This document shows, piece by piece, positions 34,748 to 42,586 of a stretch of DNA of 64,000 nt; the stretch's first letter is position 1, and each line of letters starts with the position of its first letter. A program made the translations under genes and the position numbers. Where the stretch lies: positions 74,056-138,055 of the forward strand of contig JOFO01000013.1 in assembly GCA_000721275.1 (NCBI GenBank). The letters run 5' to 3'. The stretch comes from Microtetraspora glauca (lineage in GTDB: Bacteria > Actinomycetota > Actinomycetes > Streptomycetales > Streptomycetaceae). The notes under the pieces are model-generated. The model had not been told where the DNA came from and did not search any database. It saw nothing but the letters and a program-made list of their open reading frames with translations.

Positions 34748-35737
34748 TCAGGGCGTCAGGGCGCCCGCCAGGAAGGGGCCCACCGCTTCCGCCCAGGCTT
34801 CCGGGTGGGTGTAGTGGAGGAGGTGGCCGGCGTCGGGGATCTCCGCGTACGCGCCGTGCGGGAGGACGCGGACCATCTCCTGGGCCTCGGCGCGGCCGAG
34901 TTCGCCGTCGAGGCCGCGGACGACGAGGGCCGGGCAGCGGACCTGGGCCAGCGAGTCCCAGTGGGCGTCGTGGACCCAGGTCTCGCGGGAGGTCAGCATC
35001 TGGGCGGGGTCGAAGACGGGGTGCCAGCCGTCCGCGCGCTCGGTCATGACCTCGGCGAAGAAGGCGCCCCGCGCGGGGTTCGGCGTCTCCACCCACGGGT
35101 CGTCCGCGCCGAACCAGCGGTGCACGGCGTCGAGGCTCGGGAAGGGCGCCGGCCAGCCCCGGAACCAGTCCTGCCAGGCGCGCTGCGAGGCCGCGCCGAG
35201 CGCGGAGGCCCGCATGTCGCAGATGACGAGGGCGCGGACCAGGTCGGGGCGTTCGGCGGCCAGCTGCCAGGCCGTCAGGGCGCCCATGGAGTGGCCGACG
35301 AGGGTGACGGGGCCGAGGCCGAGCCGCTCGACGACGGCCGCCGCGTCCGCGACGTACGCCTCGCGGGTGAAGGGTCCGCCGCGGGGCTTCTCGCTCGCCC
35401 CGTGGCCGCGCTGGTCGAGCGCGATCGCGCGGAGCCCGCCGGGCAGCAGGCGGGCGGCGGGGGCCCAGTGGCCCGCGTGGCCCATCAGGCCGTGGAGCAG
35501 TAAGACCGGCGCGCCGGACGCCGCCGCCGGGGGCCCGGCCGGGGCGGGGGGCGTGGGGCGGTCCTCCGGGCCGGAGGGCTGGCGGGCGATGCCCACGGCG
35601 CGCGGGACGCCCGGGCGCGGGCGGGCCCGCTCCGGCCCGGAGGCCGTGCCGCCCTGCCCCGCCGCCGCGCCAGCCGTGAAGTCCCAGGCCGCCAGCCGGA
35701 TGCCGTCGGCTCCGGTGACGTCGAGTCGTCGCGCCAT
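34748..35737 (-). CDS. alpha/beta hydrolase
   Basis: 329 residues from ATG 35737 with a GAGGGGG site upstream. The oxyanion strand reads VLLLHGLMGHAGHW. The nucleophile elbow is VGHSMGALTAWQLA, with Ser near 165. The acid probably lies in ALVVRGLDGELGR and the catalytic His in PDAGHLLHYTHPEAW near the end. A Pro/Ala-rich insertion of about 50 residues (25-75) between the first strands is unusual and looks like a local expansion. It hydrolyses an ester or related bond of unknown identity. A LexA-like box lies 42 bases upstream. Confidence 0.85.
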   Translation of the reverse strand: MARRLDVTGADGIRLAAWDFTAGAAAGQGGTASGPERARPRPGVPRAVGIARQPSGPEDRPTPPAPAGPPAAASGAPVLLLHGLMGHAGHWAPAARLLPGGLRAIALDQRGHGASEKPRGGPFTREAYVADAAAVVERLGLGPVTLVGHSMGALTAWQLAAERPDLVRALVICDMRASALGAASQRAWQDWFRGWPAPFPSLDAVHRWFGADDPWVETPNPARGAFFAEVMTERADGWHPVFDPAQMLTSRETWVHDAHWDSLAQVRCPALVVRGLDGELGRAEAQEMVRVLPHGAYAEIPDAGHLLHYTHPEAWAEAVGPFLAGALTP

Positions 35738-35778
35738 GATCTGGCACCCCCTCTTTCCCGTCGAACCCCGCCAGACTA

Positions 35779-35794
35779 TCGAACCCACATTCGA
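35779..35794. promoter_or_regulatory. LexA (SOS) box-like palindrome
   Basis: TCGAACCCACATTCGA differs by one base from the actinobacterial SOS-box form TCGAAC-N4-GTTCGA. It lies 42-57 bases upstream of the hydrolase start, a position suitable for repression. No DNA-repair gene is adjacent. Confidence 0.4.
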
Positions 35795-35884
35795 AAATGC
35801 GCTTCTGCCGCGCAACACCCCTCGTTCGAGTGACGGGCCTCAAGGATTGGCGCGCGCTGCCGAGGGGAGATCTTCAACGGGAGG

Positions 35885-35988
35885 CGGACCGCTCGGGGAA
35901 AACGGTCCGAGGGGACCGACCTTGAGAGCTCGGGGCTCCAGGTCGGAACAGGGGAGGACAGGCCCCGGCGCCACACGGCGCCGGGGCC
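35885..35988 (+). ncRNA. candidate small RNA: three consecutive hairpins
   Basis: Hairpin 1 is CGGACCG (35885-35891) with CGGTCCG (35903-35909). Hairpin 2 is CCGACCT (35916-35922) with AGGTCGG (35940-35946). Hairpin 3 is a perfect 12-bp stem GGCCCCGGCGCC/GGCGCCGGGGCC around ACAC (35961-35988), terminator-like though without a T-run. The strand is not certain because the stems are symmetric. No gene precedes hairpin 3 on the plus strand, which argues for an independent transcript. Confidence 0.45.
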
Positions 35989-36362
35989 CTCTGTCGCCCG
36001 GCGCGCCCCACCGCCGGCCCCCACCGGGACCCGCGGCCGGCGCGCGAACCCGGCCCGGACGCGCGGCAGTCGGCGTACGGCCCCTGTCGGTCGCATGGCC
36101 CCACCCTTCCGCGCATCACGCAGCGCACGCAGCTCGCTCCAGCGTGGCACGCCGAGGGCACGCGCGGAGCCATTCCGGCGTAAAACGGGGCGCGCGGTGG
36201 ACTCCGGTGCGGTCACGGGCCGTTCGCGGGGCGGCTCACGGGCTGTTCGCGGGCCGTTCGCGGGCGGTTCGTCGCCCGCCGCGACCGGGCCGAGGCCGGA
36301 TCGCGGCCGGATCGAGGCCGGGGGCGTACAACCGTCGTGCCGCCTCGCGGGTCGACGTGGGC

Positions 36363-37136
36363 ATGCTGAGCCCCCAAGTCCTCGCCCAGGGCGACCACAT
36401 CGCGATCCTGCGGAGCGACCACCTCACGATCGAGCGGGACCGCGTCCGCACGACCGTGCCGCTCGCCGCCGTCGAGGAGGTCCGGCAGACCGGCGCGACA
36501 TCGCTCGTGCTCGTCCTCACCGACGGCGCCACCCGTCCGCTCCCGGACGGCAACACGTACTCCGCGCCCGCCTTCCGCGCCGCCGTCACCGCCGCCCTGC
36601 CCAAGCGGCGCGACCCCGCCGGCAGCGCCCTCCTCACCACCGAGGAGACCGCGCACTCGATCCCCCGGTGGGCGGTGTGGCTGGGCGTCCTCGGCTTCCT
36701 CGGGGCGTACGCCGGCTACGTCTGGTGGACCGCCTCCGCGCACGGCGAGGGCATGGGCGCGGCGGCGTTCGGCGCGGTCCCCGGCCTGCTGCTCGGCGGC
36801 ATGTGGCTGGTGGTCGTGGGTGTCAGCGTCCGGGACCGGGTGCTGCTCGCGCGGCGGGGCATCACGGTCGTCGCCACGCGCGCGTACCTCCCCAACGGCC
36901 GGAAGGCGAGCCACTACACCTTCACCGACGCGAGCGGCAACGAGCTGAAGACCTCGTACGGCGCCAACCGGCCGACCGCCGAGATCCACGTCGTGTACGA
37001 CCCCGAGAACCCGCCGGCCCGCCACGCGGCCGTCGAACCGGCGTACGCGACCGTCCTCAAGCACGCCCTCGGCGCGGTCTGCGCCGGCGGCATCCTCGCG
37101 CTCGGCCTGTGGGGCGCGCTCGCGCCCTACCTGTAG
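36363..37136 (+). CDS. membrane protein with DUF3592-like domain
   Basis: 257 residues from ATG 36363; the ribosome binding site is weak. Residues 1-75 form a small beta-rich cytoplasmic domain (HIAILRSDHLTIERDRVRTT). Membrane helices are near 103-123, 132-155 and 235-254. The part between, ITVVATRAYLPNGRKASHYT and VVYDPENPPARHA, matches the DUF3592 pattern, a small beta domain placed outside or between helices. Function unknown. It is convergent with dmdR1, with two hairpins between. Confidence 0.68.
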   Translation: MLSPQVLAQGDHIAILRSDHLTIERDRVRTTVPLAAVEEVRQTGATSLVLVLTDGATRPLPDGNTYSAPAFRAAVTAALPKRRDPAGSALLTTEETAHSIPRWAVWLGVLGFLGAYAGYVWWTASAHGEGMGAAAFGAVPGLLLGGMWLVVVGVSVRDRVLLARRGITVVATRAYLPNGRKASHYTFTDASGNELKTSYGANRPTAEIHVVYDPENPPARHAAVEPAYATVLKHALGAVCAGGILALGLWGALAPYL

Positions 37137-37145
37137 GCGCGCGAA

Positions 37146-37209
37146 GGCCCGGGGCGCTCCCGCGCGGCCCCGGGCCCGTCGTCCTGCCGCCCCCTGTGGG
37201 GGACAGGGG
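37146..37209. terminator. two hairpins between convergent genes
   Basis: GGCCCGGGGC (37146-37155) pairs with GCCCCGGGCC (37167-37176), a perfect ten-base stem. CCCCTG (37191-37196) pairs with CAGGGG (37204-37209). They lie between the membrane-protein stop and the dmdR1 stop, so they serve as bidirectional terminators. Confidence 0.7.
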
Positions 37210-37211
37210 CG

Positions 37212-37901
37212 TCAGCGCTTCGCGACGAAGACGTGCGCCGCGACCTCCGCGTCCAGCTCCGCCGCCTCGCCGCTGCTGCCGACCAGCACGCCGCCCGGCG
37301 ACTCCGACACCGACACGACCGAGCCGGGCTGCACGCCCGCCCGCCGCAGCGTGTACATGAGCTGGGCGTCCGTCTGGATCGGCTCGCCGATGCGGCGGAC
37401 GACGACCGTCTTGCCGCCGCTCGCGTCCAGGTCCGCCAGCGACACCATCGAGTCGTCGAGGAAGGACTCGGCCTCGGCCTTCTCGCCCAGCTCCTCCAGG
37501 CCCGGGATCGGGTTGCCGTACGGCGACTCCGTCGGGTGGCGCAGCAGCTCCAGCACGCGGCGCTCCACCGCCTCGCTCATCACGTGCTCCCAGCGGCACG
37601 CCTCCGCGTGGACCTGCTCCCACTCCAGGCCGATCACGTCGACCAGCAGGCACTCGGCGAGCCGGTGCTTGCGCATCACGCGGGTGGCGAGCCGGCGGCC
37701 CTCCTCGGTCAGCTCCAGATGGCGGTCGCTCGCCACGGCGACCAGGCCGTCCCGCTCCATGCGGGCGACCGTCTGGCTCACCGTGGGGCCGCTCTGGTCG
37801 AGTCGCTCGGCGATCCGGGCACGCATCGGGACCACACCTTCCTCTTCCAGCTCCAGGATGGTGCGGAGATACATCTCCGTGGTGTCGATCAGTCCGGACA
37901 T
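37212..37901 (-). CDS. dmdR1: DtxR/IdeR-family iron-dependent repressor DmdR1
   Basis: 229 residues from ATG 37901. The N-terminal winged helix (LIDTTEMYLRTILELEEEGV, then ARIAERLDQSGPTVSQTVAR) binds iron boxes. Metal ligands fall exactly at DtxR numbering: Met10, Cys102, Glu105, His106 for the primary site and His79, Glu83, His98 for the ancillary site. The SH3-like C-domain is residues 150-229. With Fe(II) it represses siderophore and iron-uptake genes. In S. coelicolor the same gene is DmdR1, and the opposite strand carries a reported antisense gene, adm; a long open antisense frame is also present here. The intergenic DNA upstream to 38142 is 240 bases. Confidence 0.93.
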   Translation of the reverse strand: MSGLIDTTEMYLRTILELEEEGVVPMRARIAERLDQSGPTVSQTVARMERDGLVAVASDRHLELTEEGRRLATRVMRKHRLAECLLVDVIGLEWEQVHAEACRWEHVMSEAVERRVLELLRHPTESPYGNPIPGLEELGEKAEAESFLDDSMVSLADLDASGGKTVVVRRIGEPIQTDAQLMYTLRRAGVQPGSVVSVSESPGGVLVGSSGEAAELDAEVAAHVFVAKR

Positions 37902-38064
37902 TCGTGCCCCTCGATGGAAGTCGTGCGCTGGCCCTCCACCAATTCTTGCGCATCCGGCCGACAACCGGGCCGCCCCGGCCCCGGACCGGGAGAACTGGGG
38001 ACACCGGGGCGGCGGAGGCAGTATGGGCGGTATTGACAGAGCAATGGTCCAGACCGCACCGTGA
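37351..38064 (+). CDS. adm-like antisense reading frame opposite dmdR1
   Basis: A 237-codon open frame on the strand opposite dmdR1, with ATG at 37351, and a second longer one (37233-38036, 267 codons) in another phase. In S. coelicolor an antisense gene named adm was reported to overlap dmdR1 and to affect siderophore and antibiotic production. This frame is Ser/Arg-rich and low complexity, as expected of a shadow frame in GC-rich DNA. The sequence alone cannot show that it is translated. It is listed because of that precedent. Confidence 0.25.
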   Translation: MYMSWASVWIGSPMRRTTTVLPPLASRSASDTIESSRKDSASAFSPSSSRPGIGLPYGDSVGWRSSSSTRRSTASLITCSQRHASAWTCSHSRPITSTSRHSASRCLRITRVASRRPSSVSSRWRSLATATRPSRSMRATVWLTVGPLWSSRSAIRARIGTTPSSSSSRMVRRYISVVSISPDIRAPRWKSCAGPPPILAHPADNRAAPAPDRENWGHRGGGGSMGGIDRAMVQTAP

Positions 38065-38066
38065 GC

Positions 38067-38122
38067 GGCGATTCGACGGCCGTTCGACGGCGATTCAACG
38101 GCGATTCGACGGCGACCTCGAC
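38067..38122 (+). repeat. 11-bp tandem repeat upstream of the SIS gene
   Basis: Units GGCGATTCGAC (38067), GGCCGTTCGAC (38078), GGCGATTCAAC (38089) and GGCGATTCGAC (38100), then a degenerate GGCGACCTCGAC (38111). They run up to the ribosome binding site of the SIS protein gene. An upstream GTG at 38061 would place them in coding sequence, but the AAGGAG at 38127-38132 favours ATG 38142. Confidence 0.75.
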
Positions 38123-38141
38123 GAAGAAGGAGCTTCCTCAC

Positions 38142-38948
38142 ATGGGCGAGTACGCGGGCGGAACCACCGGACACGGCGACGGCGCCGCGGGGGCGGCGGA
38201 GAGCAAGCTGGCGGGACGGTTCTTCGACGCGGCGATCGGGCTCCTCCAGCGGGTCCGCGACGAGGACGCGGCCGAGATCGCCGCCGCCGGGGCGGCCGTC
38301 GCCGAGGCCGTCGCGCGCGGCAACCGGCTCTTCGCCTTCGGCGCCGGGCACTCCTCGCTCCCTGCCCAGGACGTCGTCTACCGGGCCGGCGGCCTCGCCC
38401 TGATGAACCTGCTCGCCGTCCCCGGCGTCGTCGGCGTCGACGTCATGCCGGCGACGCTCGGCTCCGCCCTGGAGCGCGTCGACGGGCTCGCCGGAGCCGT
38501 CCTCGACTCCTCGCCCGCCTCCGCCGGCGACGTCCTCTTCATCATCTCCCTGTCCGGCCGCAACGCCCTGCCCGTCGAGATGGCCATGAACGCCCGCGCG
38601 CTCGGCCTCACCGTCGTCGGCGTCACCTCCGTGGCGTACGCGAGCGAGACGCGGTCCCGGCACGTGTCGGGGACGTACCTCAAGGACCACTGCGACATCG
38701 TCCTCGACTCGAAGATCTCCGTCGGCGACGCGGAGCTCACCCACGAGGGCATCGAGGCGCCCTTCGCGCCCGCCTCCACCGTCGTCACCAGCGCCCTCAT
38801 GCAGGCCACCCTGGCCGCCGCCGCCGAGGAGCTGGTCCGGCGGGGCATCGAGCCGCCGCTGCTGCGCTCGGGCAACGTCGACGGCGGGCACGAGTGGAAC
38901 GGGCGCGTGATGACCGAGTACAAGGACCGGATCTTCTACCGGCACTGA
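38142..38948 (+). CDS. SIS-domain sugar-phosphate-binding protein
   Basis: 268 residues from ATG 38142, AAGGAG nine bases upstream. After a Gly-rich start come SKLAGRFFDAAIGLLQRVRD and the SIS core: GNRLFAFGAGHSSLPAQDVV, then DVLFIISLSGRNALPVEMAM with the Ser/Thr phosphate-binding loop (SLSGRN). Near the end are STVVTSALMQATLAAAAEEL and GGHEWNGRVMTEYKDR. This is the sugar isomerase-domain group related to phosphosugar isomerases and MurR-type sensors, without a helix-turn-helix. The substrate is probably an amino-sugar phosphate, by analogy only. It is divergent from dmdR1. Confidence 0.88.
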   Translation: MGEYAGGTTGHGDGAAGAAESKLAGRFFDAAIGLLQRVRDEDAAEIAAAGAAVAEAVARGNRLFAFGAGHSSLPAQDVVYRAGGLALMNLLAVPGVVGVDVMPATLGSALERVDGLAGAVLDSSPASAGDVLFIISLSGRNALPVEMAMNARALGLTVVGVTSVAYASETRSRHVSGTYLKDHCDIVLDSKISVGDAELTHEGIEAPFAPASTVVTSALMQATLAAAAEELVRRGIEPPLLRSGNVDGGHEWNGRVMTEYKDRIFYRH

Positions 38949-39025
38949 GCCCGGTCCTCTTCCGGCACCGAGCCCGGCGGCCCGCGCCCCGCGACGGACG
39001 CGGGTGGTGCACGGGAGCGGCGGGT

Positions 39026-40354
39026 TCACGACAGCGGCGGTGCGTCCAGTGCCGCCGCCACGCGGGCCGCGACCGTCTCCGCGTAGAGCGCGTCCTGCTG
39101 GTCGAAGCCGCCGCGCGCCGCCGTCCGCAGGAAGGTCAGGACGCCGACGGTACGGCCCCGGGACCGCAGCGCCGCGCACAGCGCGTGCGCCGCGTCCGCC
39201 GGCCAGTGCCGCTCCGCCGCCCACCCGGCCGCGTCCCGGCCCGCGCTCACCCGCACCGACCCCGCGCGGTCCCACGCCTGGAGCGCCGGGTGCTCCGGGC
39301 CGTACCGCTGCGGGAAACCGCCGCCGAGGCCGTCGCCGTCCGGGGCGCCCGCCGGGGACGCCACCGCGCGCGTGAGCCGCCGGTCGCCCGCCACCCGGTC
39401 CACCAGGCCGTGGTCCGCGAACCCCGCCAGCGCGAAGTCCAGCAGCACCGCCACCGCCTCCGCCGGGTCCGCGTACTCCGCCGCCGCCACGCCCGCCCGG
39501 TGCAGCTGGCTCCACCGGAACCGGGTCCGGTCCGCCTCCCGCGCCGCCAGCCGCTCCCGCGTCACGTCCTGGAAGAGCCACGCCACCCCCAGCGGCACCG
39601 GCTCCTCCGTCATCGGCGACGCCAGCCGCACGAACCCGCTCCGCAGGCACCGCCGCCGCTCCCCCGCGCCCGGGGCCGCCGCCGCGAGCGTCACCCACAG
39701 GTCCGCCGGCGCCGGCGGCCCGCCCTCCGCGAGGACGTGCTGAAGCGCGCCCTCCAGCTCCTCCACTCCCCCGGCGACGACGTCGCCCAGCGGGCGTCCG
39801 AGCAGCGTCGTGCGGCCGGTGCCGATCGCCCGGGCCGCGTAGCCGTTGACGACCGCCGGGCGCAGGTCGGCGTCGATCAGCACGACGCCCCAGGGCGCGT
39901 CGTCGAACAGCGCCTCGCTCAGCGCGATCGACCGCTCCAGGTCGATCTGCACGTGCACCTCGCTGAACGCGCAGTACACCCCCGCCGGCCGCCCGTCGGC
40001 GTCCCGCACCCCCGCCGACTGGCTGCGCACCAGCACCCGGCCGCCGTCCTTGCGGAGCAGCGCCAGCTCGTGCACCTGCCGGCCCGGCGTCCGCATGGCG
40101 CCCATCACCCGGGCCAGCGTCTCCTCCGCGTCCGCGCTGCGCGCCGCCCAGCCGTCGAAACCGCGCCGCCCGACGGCCTCCGCCGCCGGCCAGCCGAGAA
40201 TCCGCTCGGCCTCGCGGTTCCAGTGCGTCACCGTCCCGCCCGCGTCCAGCGCGCACAGCGCCGCGTCCATCCCGTCGAGCAGCGCGGCCAGCAGATCGCC
40301 GCCCGCCCCCGGCACGGAAGCGGTGTCCCGCGCGGACCCCGTGAAGGCACTCAC
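39026..40354 (-). CDS. tandem PAS-domain protein with C-terminal GAF-like region
   Basis: 442 residues; GTG 40354 has GGGGGGAG six bases upstream. PAS 1 is near residues 18-130 (ALCALDAGGTVTHWNREAER, ILGWPAAEAVGRRG). PAS 2 is near 145-265 (DDAPWGVVLIDADLRPAVVN). A GAF-like region covers about 290-430 (RAGVAAAEYADPAEAVAVLL, SRGRTVGVLTFLRT, ETVAARVAAAL). No kinase, phosphatase or DNA-binding domain follows, although many relatives end in a PP2C-type SpoIIE domain. It may be a stand-alone sensor. The downstream neighbour on the strand is 77 bases past the end of the SIS gene, facing it. Confidence 0.8.
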   Translation of the reverse strand: MSAFTGSARDTASVPGAGGDLLAALLDGMDAALCALDAGGTVTHWNREAERILGWPAAEAVGRRGFDGWAARSADAEETLARVMGAMRTPGRQVHELALLRKDGGRVLVRSQSAGVRDADGRPAGVYCAFSEVHVQIDLERSIALSEALFDDAPWGVVLIDADLRPAVVNGYAARAIGTGRTTLLGRPLGDVVAGGVEELEGALQHVLAEGGPPAPADLWVTLAAAAPGAGERRRCLRSGFVRLASPMTEEPVPLGVAWLFQDVTRERLAAREADRTRFRWSQLHRAGVAAAEYADPAEAVAVLLDFALAGFADHGLVDRVAGDRRLTRAVASPAGAPDGDGLGGGFPQRYGPEHPALQAWDRAGSVRVSAGRDAAGWAAERHWPADAAHALCAALRSRGRTVGVLTFLRTAARGGFDQQDALYAETVAARVAAALDAPPLS

Positions 40355-40463
40355 CTGGAACTCCCCCCGGTAACCCCCCTGACGCAGGCCATTCAACTGG
40401 AACGTGACCCAGAACACACCGGGTTCGGCGAAACGGATCGTGCCGGCGGCGAGGACGGCGGGA

Positions 40464-41126
40464 TCACGTCGGCGAGACGAAGCCCGACTCGTACGCGGCG
40501 ATGACCGCCTGCGTGCGGTCGCGGGCGCCCAGCTTGGCGAGGAGCGCGCTCACGTGGGACTTGACCGTCTCCGTGCCGACGACCAGCCGGGCCGCGATCT
40601 CCGCGTTCGACAGACCCCGCGCCATCAGCCGGAGGACGTCCTCCTCCCGGTCCGTCAGCCGCGCCCGCCGCAGCGCCTCACGGGCCTCGTTGTCGGGGCG
40701 GTCCTGGGCGTACGACGCCGCCATGTCGCGTACGGCCGCCGGGAAGAGCAGCGAGTCACCCTCCGCGACCAGCCGCACCGCGTGGACGATCTCGGCGGGC
40801 CGGGCGCGCTTCAGCAGGAAGCCGTCGGCGCCCGCGCGGAGGGCGCCGTACACGTACTCGTCGTTCTCGAACGTCGTCACCACGAGGATCTTCGGCGGGG
40901 ATTCGACCGTACGGAGGACGGCCCGGGTCGCCTCGATGCCGTCCATCAGCGGCATCCGGACGTCCATGGCCACGACGTCCGGGCGCAGGCTCCGCACCAG
41001 CGGGATGACGGCGGCGCCGTCCGCCGCCTCGCCCACCACCTCGATGTCGGGCTGGGCCTCCAGGACGGCCCGCAGGCCCGCCCGCACGAGGGGTTCGTCG
41101 TCCACGAGAAGGACCTTGATCGTCAT
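40464..41126 (-). CDS. NarL/LuxR-family response regulator
   Basis: 220 residues from ATG 41126. Receiver domain with phospho-acceptor Asp55 (PDVVAMDVRMPLMDG), conserved Thr (VVTTFENDEYVY) and Lys (GFLLKRA). The C-terminal LuxR helix-turn-helix is LTDREEDVLRLMARGLSNAE, then LVVGTETVKSHVSALLAKLG. It binds promoter DNA when phosphorylated by the histidine kinase whose gene lies upstream on the same strand, 120 bases away. The adjacent divergent ABC exporter is the probable target. Confidence 0.94.
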   Translation of the reverse strand: MTIKVLLVDDEPLVRAGLRAVLEAQPDIEVVGEAADGAAVIPLVRSLRPDVVAMDVRMPLMDGIEATRAVLRTVESPPKILVVTTFENDEYVYGALRAGADGFLLKRARPAEIVHAVRLVAEGDSLLFPAAVRDMAASYAQDRPDNEAREALRRARLTDREEDVLRLMARGLSNAEIAARLVVGTETVKSHVSALLAKLGARDRTQAVIAAYESGFVSPT

Positions 41127-41166
41127 CCGGTCAGCCTAGGCGCAGCGGTGGCGGGGCGGGGCGGGT

Positions 41167-41246
41167 CGGTGCGGCGGTCACGGGCGGGGGGGCCGGTGCG
41201 GCGGTCGCGGGCGGGGGCGGGCCGGTGCGGCGGTCGCGGGCGGGGG
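41167..41246. repeat. three tandem copies of a 27-29-bp GC repeat
   Basis: CGGTGCGGCGGTCGCGGGCG plus a G-rich tail is repeated at 41167, 41194 and 41223 (the first copy has one substitution). It occupies the gap between the kinase and response-regulator genes and runs into the kinase stop codon. It may affect coupling of the two genes. Confidence 0.75.
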
Positions 41247-42479
41247 TCAGCGCAGGGGCAGGGTCACCGTGACCCGCCATTCGCCGTCCTTCGCGCCCGC
41301 CTTCGCCTCGCCGCCCAGCAGCGCGGCCCGTTCGCGGATGCCGCGCAGGCCGCTGCCGGAGCCGGGGACGGCCGGCGGGCGGCCGTCCGGCAGCGGGTTC
41401 GCGACCCGCAGCCGCAGCCGGGACCGCTCCGCCGCCACCCGCACCTCGACGGGCACCGGGCCCGCGTGCCGCAGCGCGTTCGTCAGCGCCTCCTGGAGCA
41501 TCCGGTACGCCTCCCGCGACACCGGTCCCGGCAGCTCCTCCACCGGGCCGGTGATCTCGGCCGACACCCGCGCGCCCGAGGAGCGGGCCGAGTCCAGCAG
41601 CCGGACGGCCTCGTCCAGGCCGGGGCTCGCGCCGCGCGGCCGGCCCGTCTCGCGGAGCAGGAGCAGCACCCGCTCCAGGTCCTCCAGGGCCGCCCGCCCG
41701 GCCTCCTCGATCGTGGCGAGCGCCCGGTCGGTGAAGTCCGGGTCGTTCGCCGCCCGCGCGGCGCCCGCCTGGACCACCGCGAGGGTGAGGGCGTGCCCCA
41801 GGGAGTCGTGGAGCTCGCGGGCGATCCGGTTGCGCTCCAGGAGCCGTTCCGTCTGCTCCTCCAGGGCCGTCATGCGCTCCTTCACCGACGGGCCGAGGAG
41901 CCGGCGCGCGACCCGCGCGGCCAGCCGGCCGCCGCCGACCACCGCCGCGAGCAGGGCGAGGACCGGCAGCGGCGCGAGGACCGGCAGGCCCAGGTCCGGG
42001 GAGGGCGTCAGCGCGGCCAGCACCGGCTCCTCCACGGACACGCCCGACAGCACCAGCGCGCACTGGAGCAGCCAGATCGTCACGAGCCAGGAGGCCAGGC
42101 CCGCCTCCAGCCGGAACAGCAGCCACAGGGCCGTCCGTCCGCGGTCCGTCCACGACACCGACGGCGCCGCCGAGATGCCGGCGGCGGCGTCCGTCACGCG
42201 CCGCACGCGCGCGTGCTTGCCCGGGACGAGCATCAGGCGCGCCTGCAGGCCCTCGGCGCGGCGGGCCGACGGCACCAGCGCGACCGCCGCGACCAGCGGG
42301 GCCGGGAGGGCCGCCACGATCAGCCAGTCCACGATCCCGGGCGCGGACAGGCCGGGGTAGATGAGGCCGACGCCGAGCGGCACGACCGCGCCGATCAGCA
42401 GGTGCAGCCACCGGGTGTACGTGACCGCGCGGCCGAGCGGCCGGGCGAGCGTCGGGAGGAACTGCGGCTGTGCGGGCAT
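41247..42479 (-). CDS. sensor histidine kinase (HisKA_3 type)
   Basis: 410 residues from ATG 42479. Membrane segments near 24-44, 48-70, 128-147 and 165-182, then the dimerisation helix with His224 in RNRIARELHDSLGHALT. The HATPase N-box is EALTNALRHAGPVPV and the G-box GSGSGLRGIRERA near the end. The membrane part has little extracellular loop, as in intramembrane-sensing or cell-envelope-stress kinases linked to ABC exporters (LiaS/DesK-like). It phosphorylates the NarL-type regulator encoded downstream. Confidence 0.93.
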   Translation of the reverse strand: MPAQPQFLPTLARPLGRAVTYTRWLHLLIGAVVPLGVGLIYPGLSAPGIVDWLIVAALPAPLVAAVALVPSARRAEGLQARLMLVPGKHARVRRVTDAAAGISAAPSVSWTDRGRTALWLLFRLEAGLASWLVTIWLLQCALVLSGVSVEEPVLAALTPSPDLGLPVLAPLPVLALLAAVVGGGRLAARVARRLLGPSVKERMTALEEQTERLLERNRIARELHDSLGHALTLAVVQAGAARAANDPDFTDRALATIEEAGRAALEDLERVLLLLRETGRPRGASPGLDEAVRLLDSARSSGARVSAEITGPVEELPGPVSREAYRMLQEALTNALRHAGPVPVEVRVAAERSRLRLRVANPLPDGRPPAVPGSGSGLRGIRERAALLGGEAKAGAKDGEWRVTVTLPLR

Positions 42480-42586
42480 CTGTTGATCTTCTCAGGGGGT
42501 GGTCCGGCGGCGGCTCCCCCGCACGGGGGAGACGGTCCCCCCGGGCAGGGGATGGCCGGGGGCCGTCCGGACGCGAGTCTTGAGCC

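Larger units (their letters stand above)
35738..36362. other. 625-base intergenic region without a convincing gene
   Basis: No frame here has coding character. It holds a LexA-like palindrome (35779-35794), a series of three hairpins (35885-35988), and three 11-bp tandem units near 36240-36272 (GGGCTGTTCGC, GGGCCGTTCGC, GGGCGGTTCGT). Base composition drops slightly around 35770-35830. Confidence 0.6.

Noticed and set aside
32856-35843. 995-codon minus-strand frame joining copy 3 and the hydrolase region
   Set aside because: The part before 34115 is a shadow of the hydrolase gene; the SD and signal peptide mark ATG 34115.
37212-40256. 1014-codon minus-strand frame upstream of dmdR1
   Set aside because: Only the last 229 codons are DmdR1; the rest is an Arg/Gly-rich shadow of the SIS and PAS genes.
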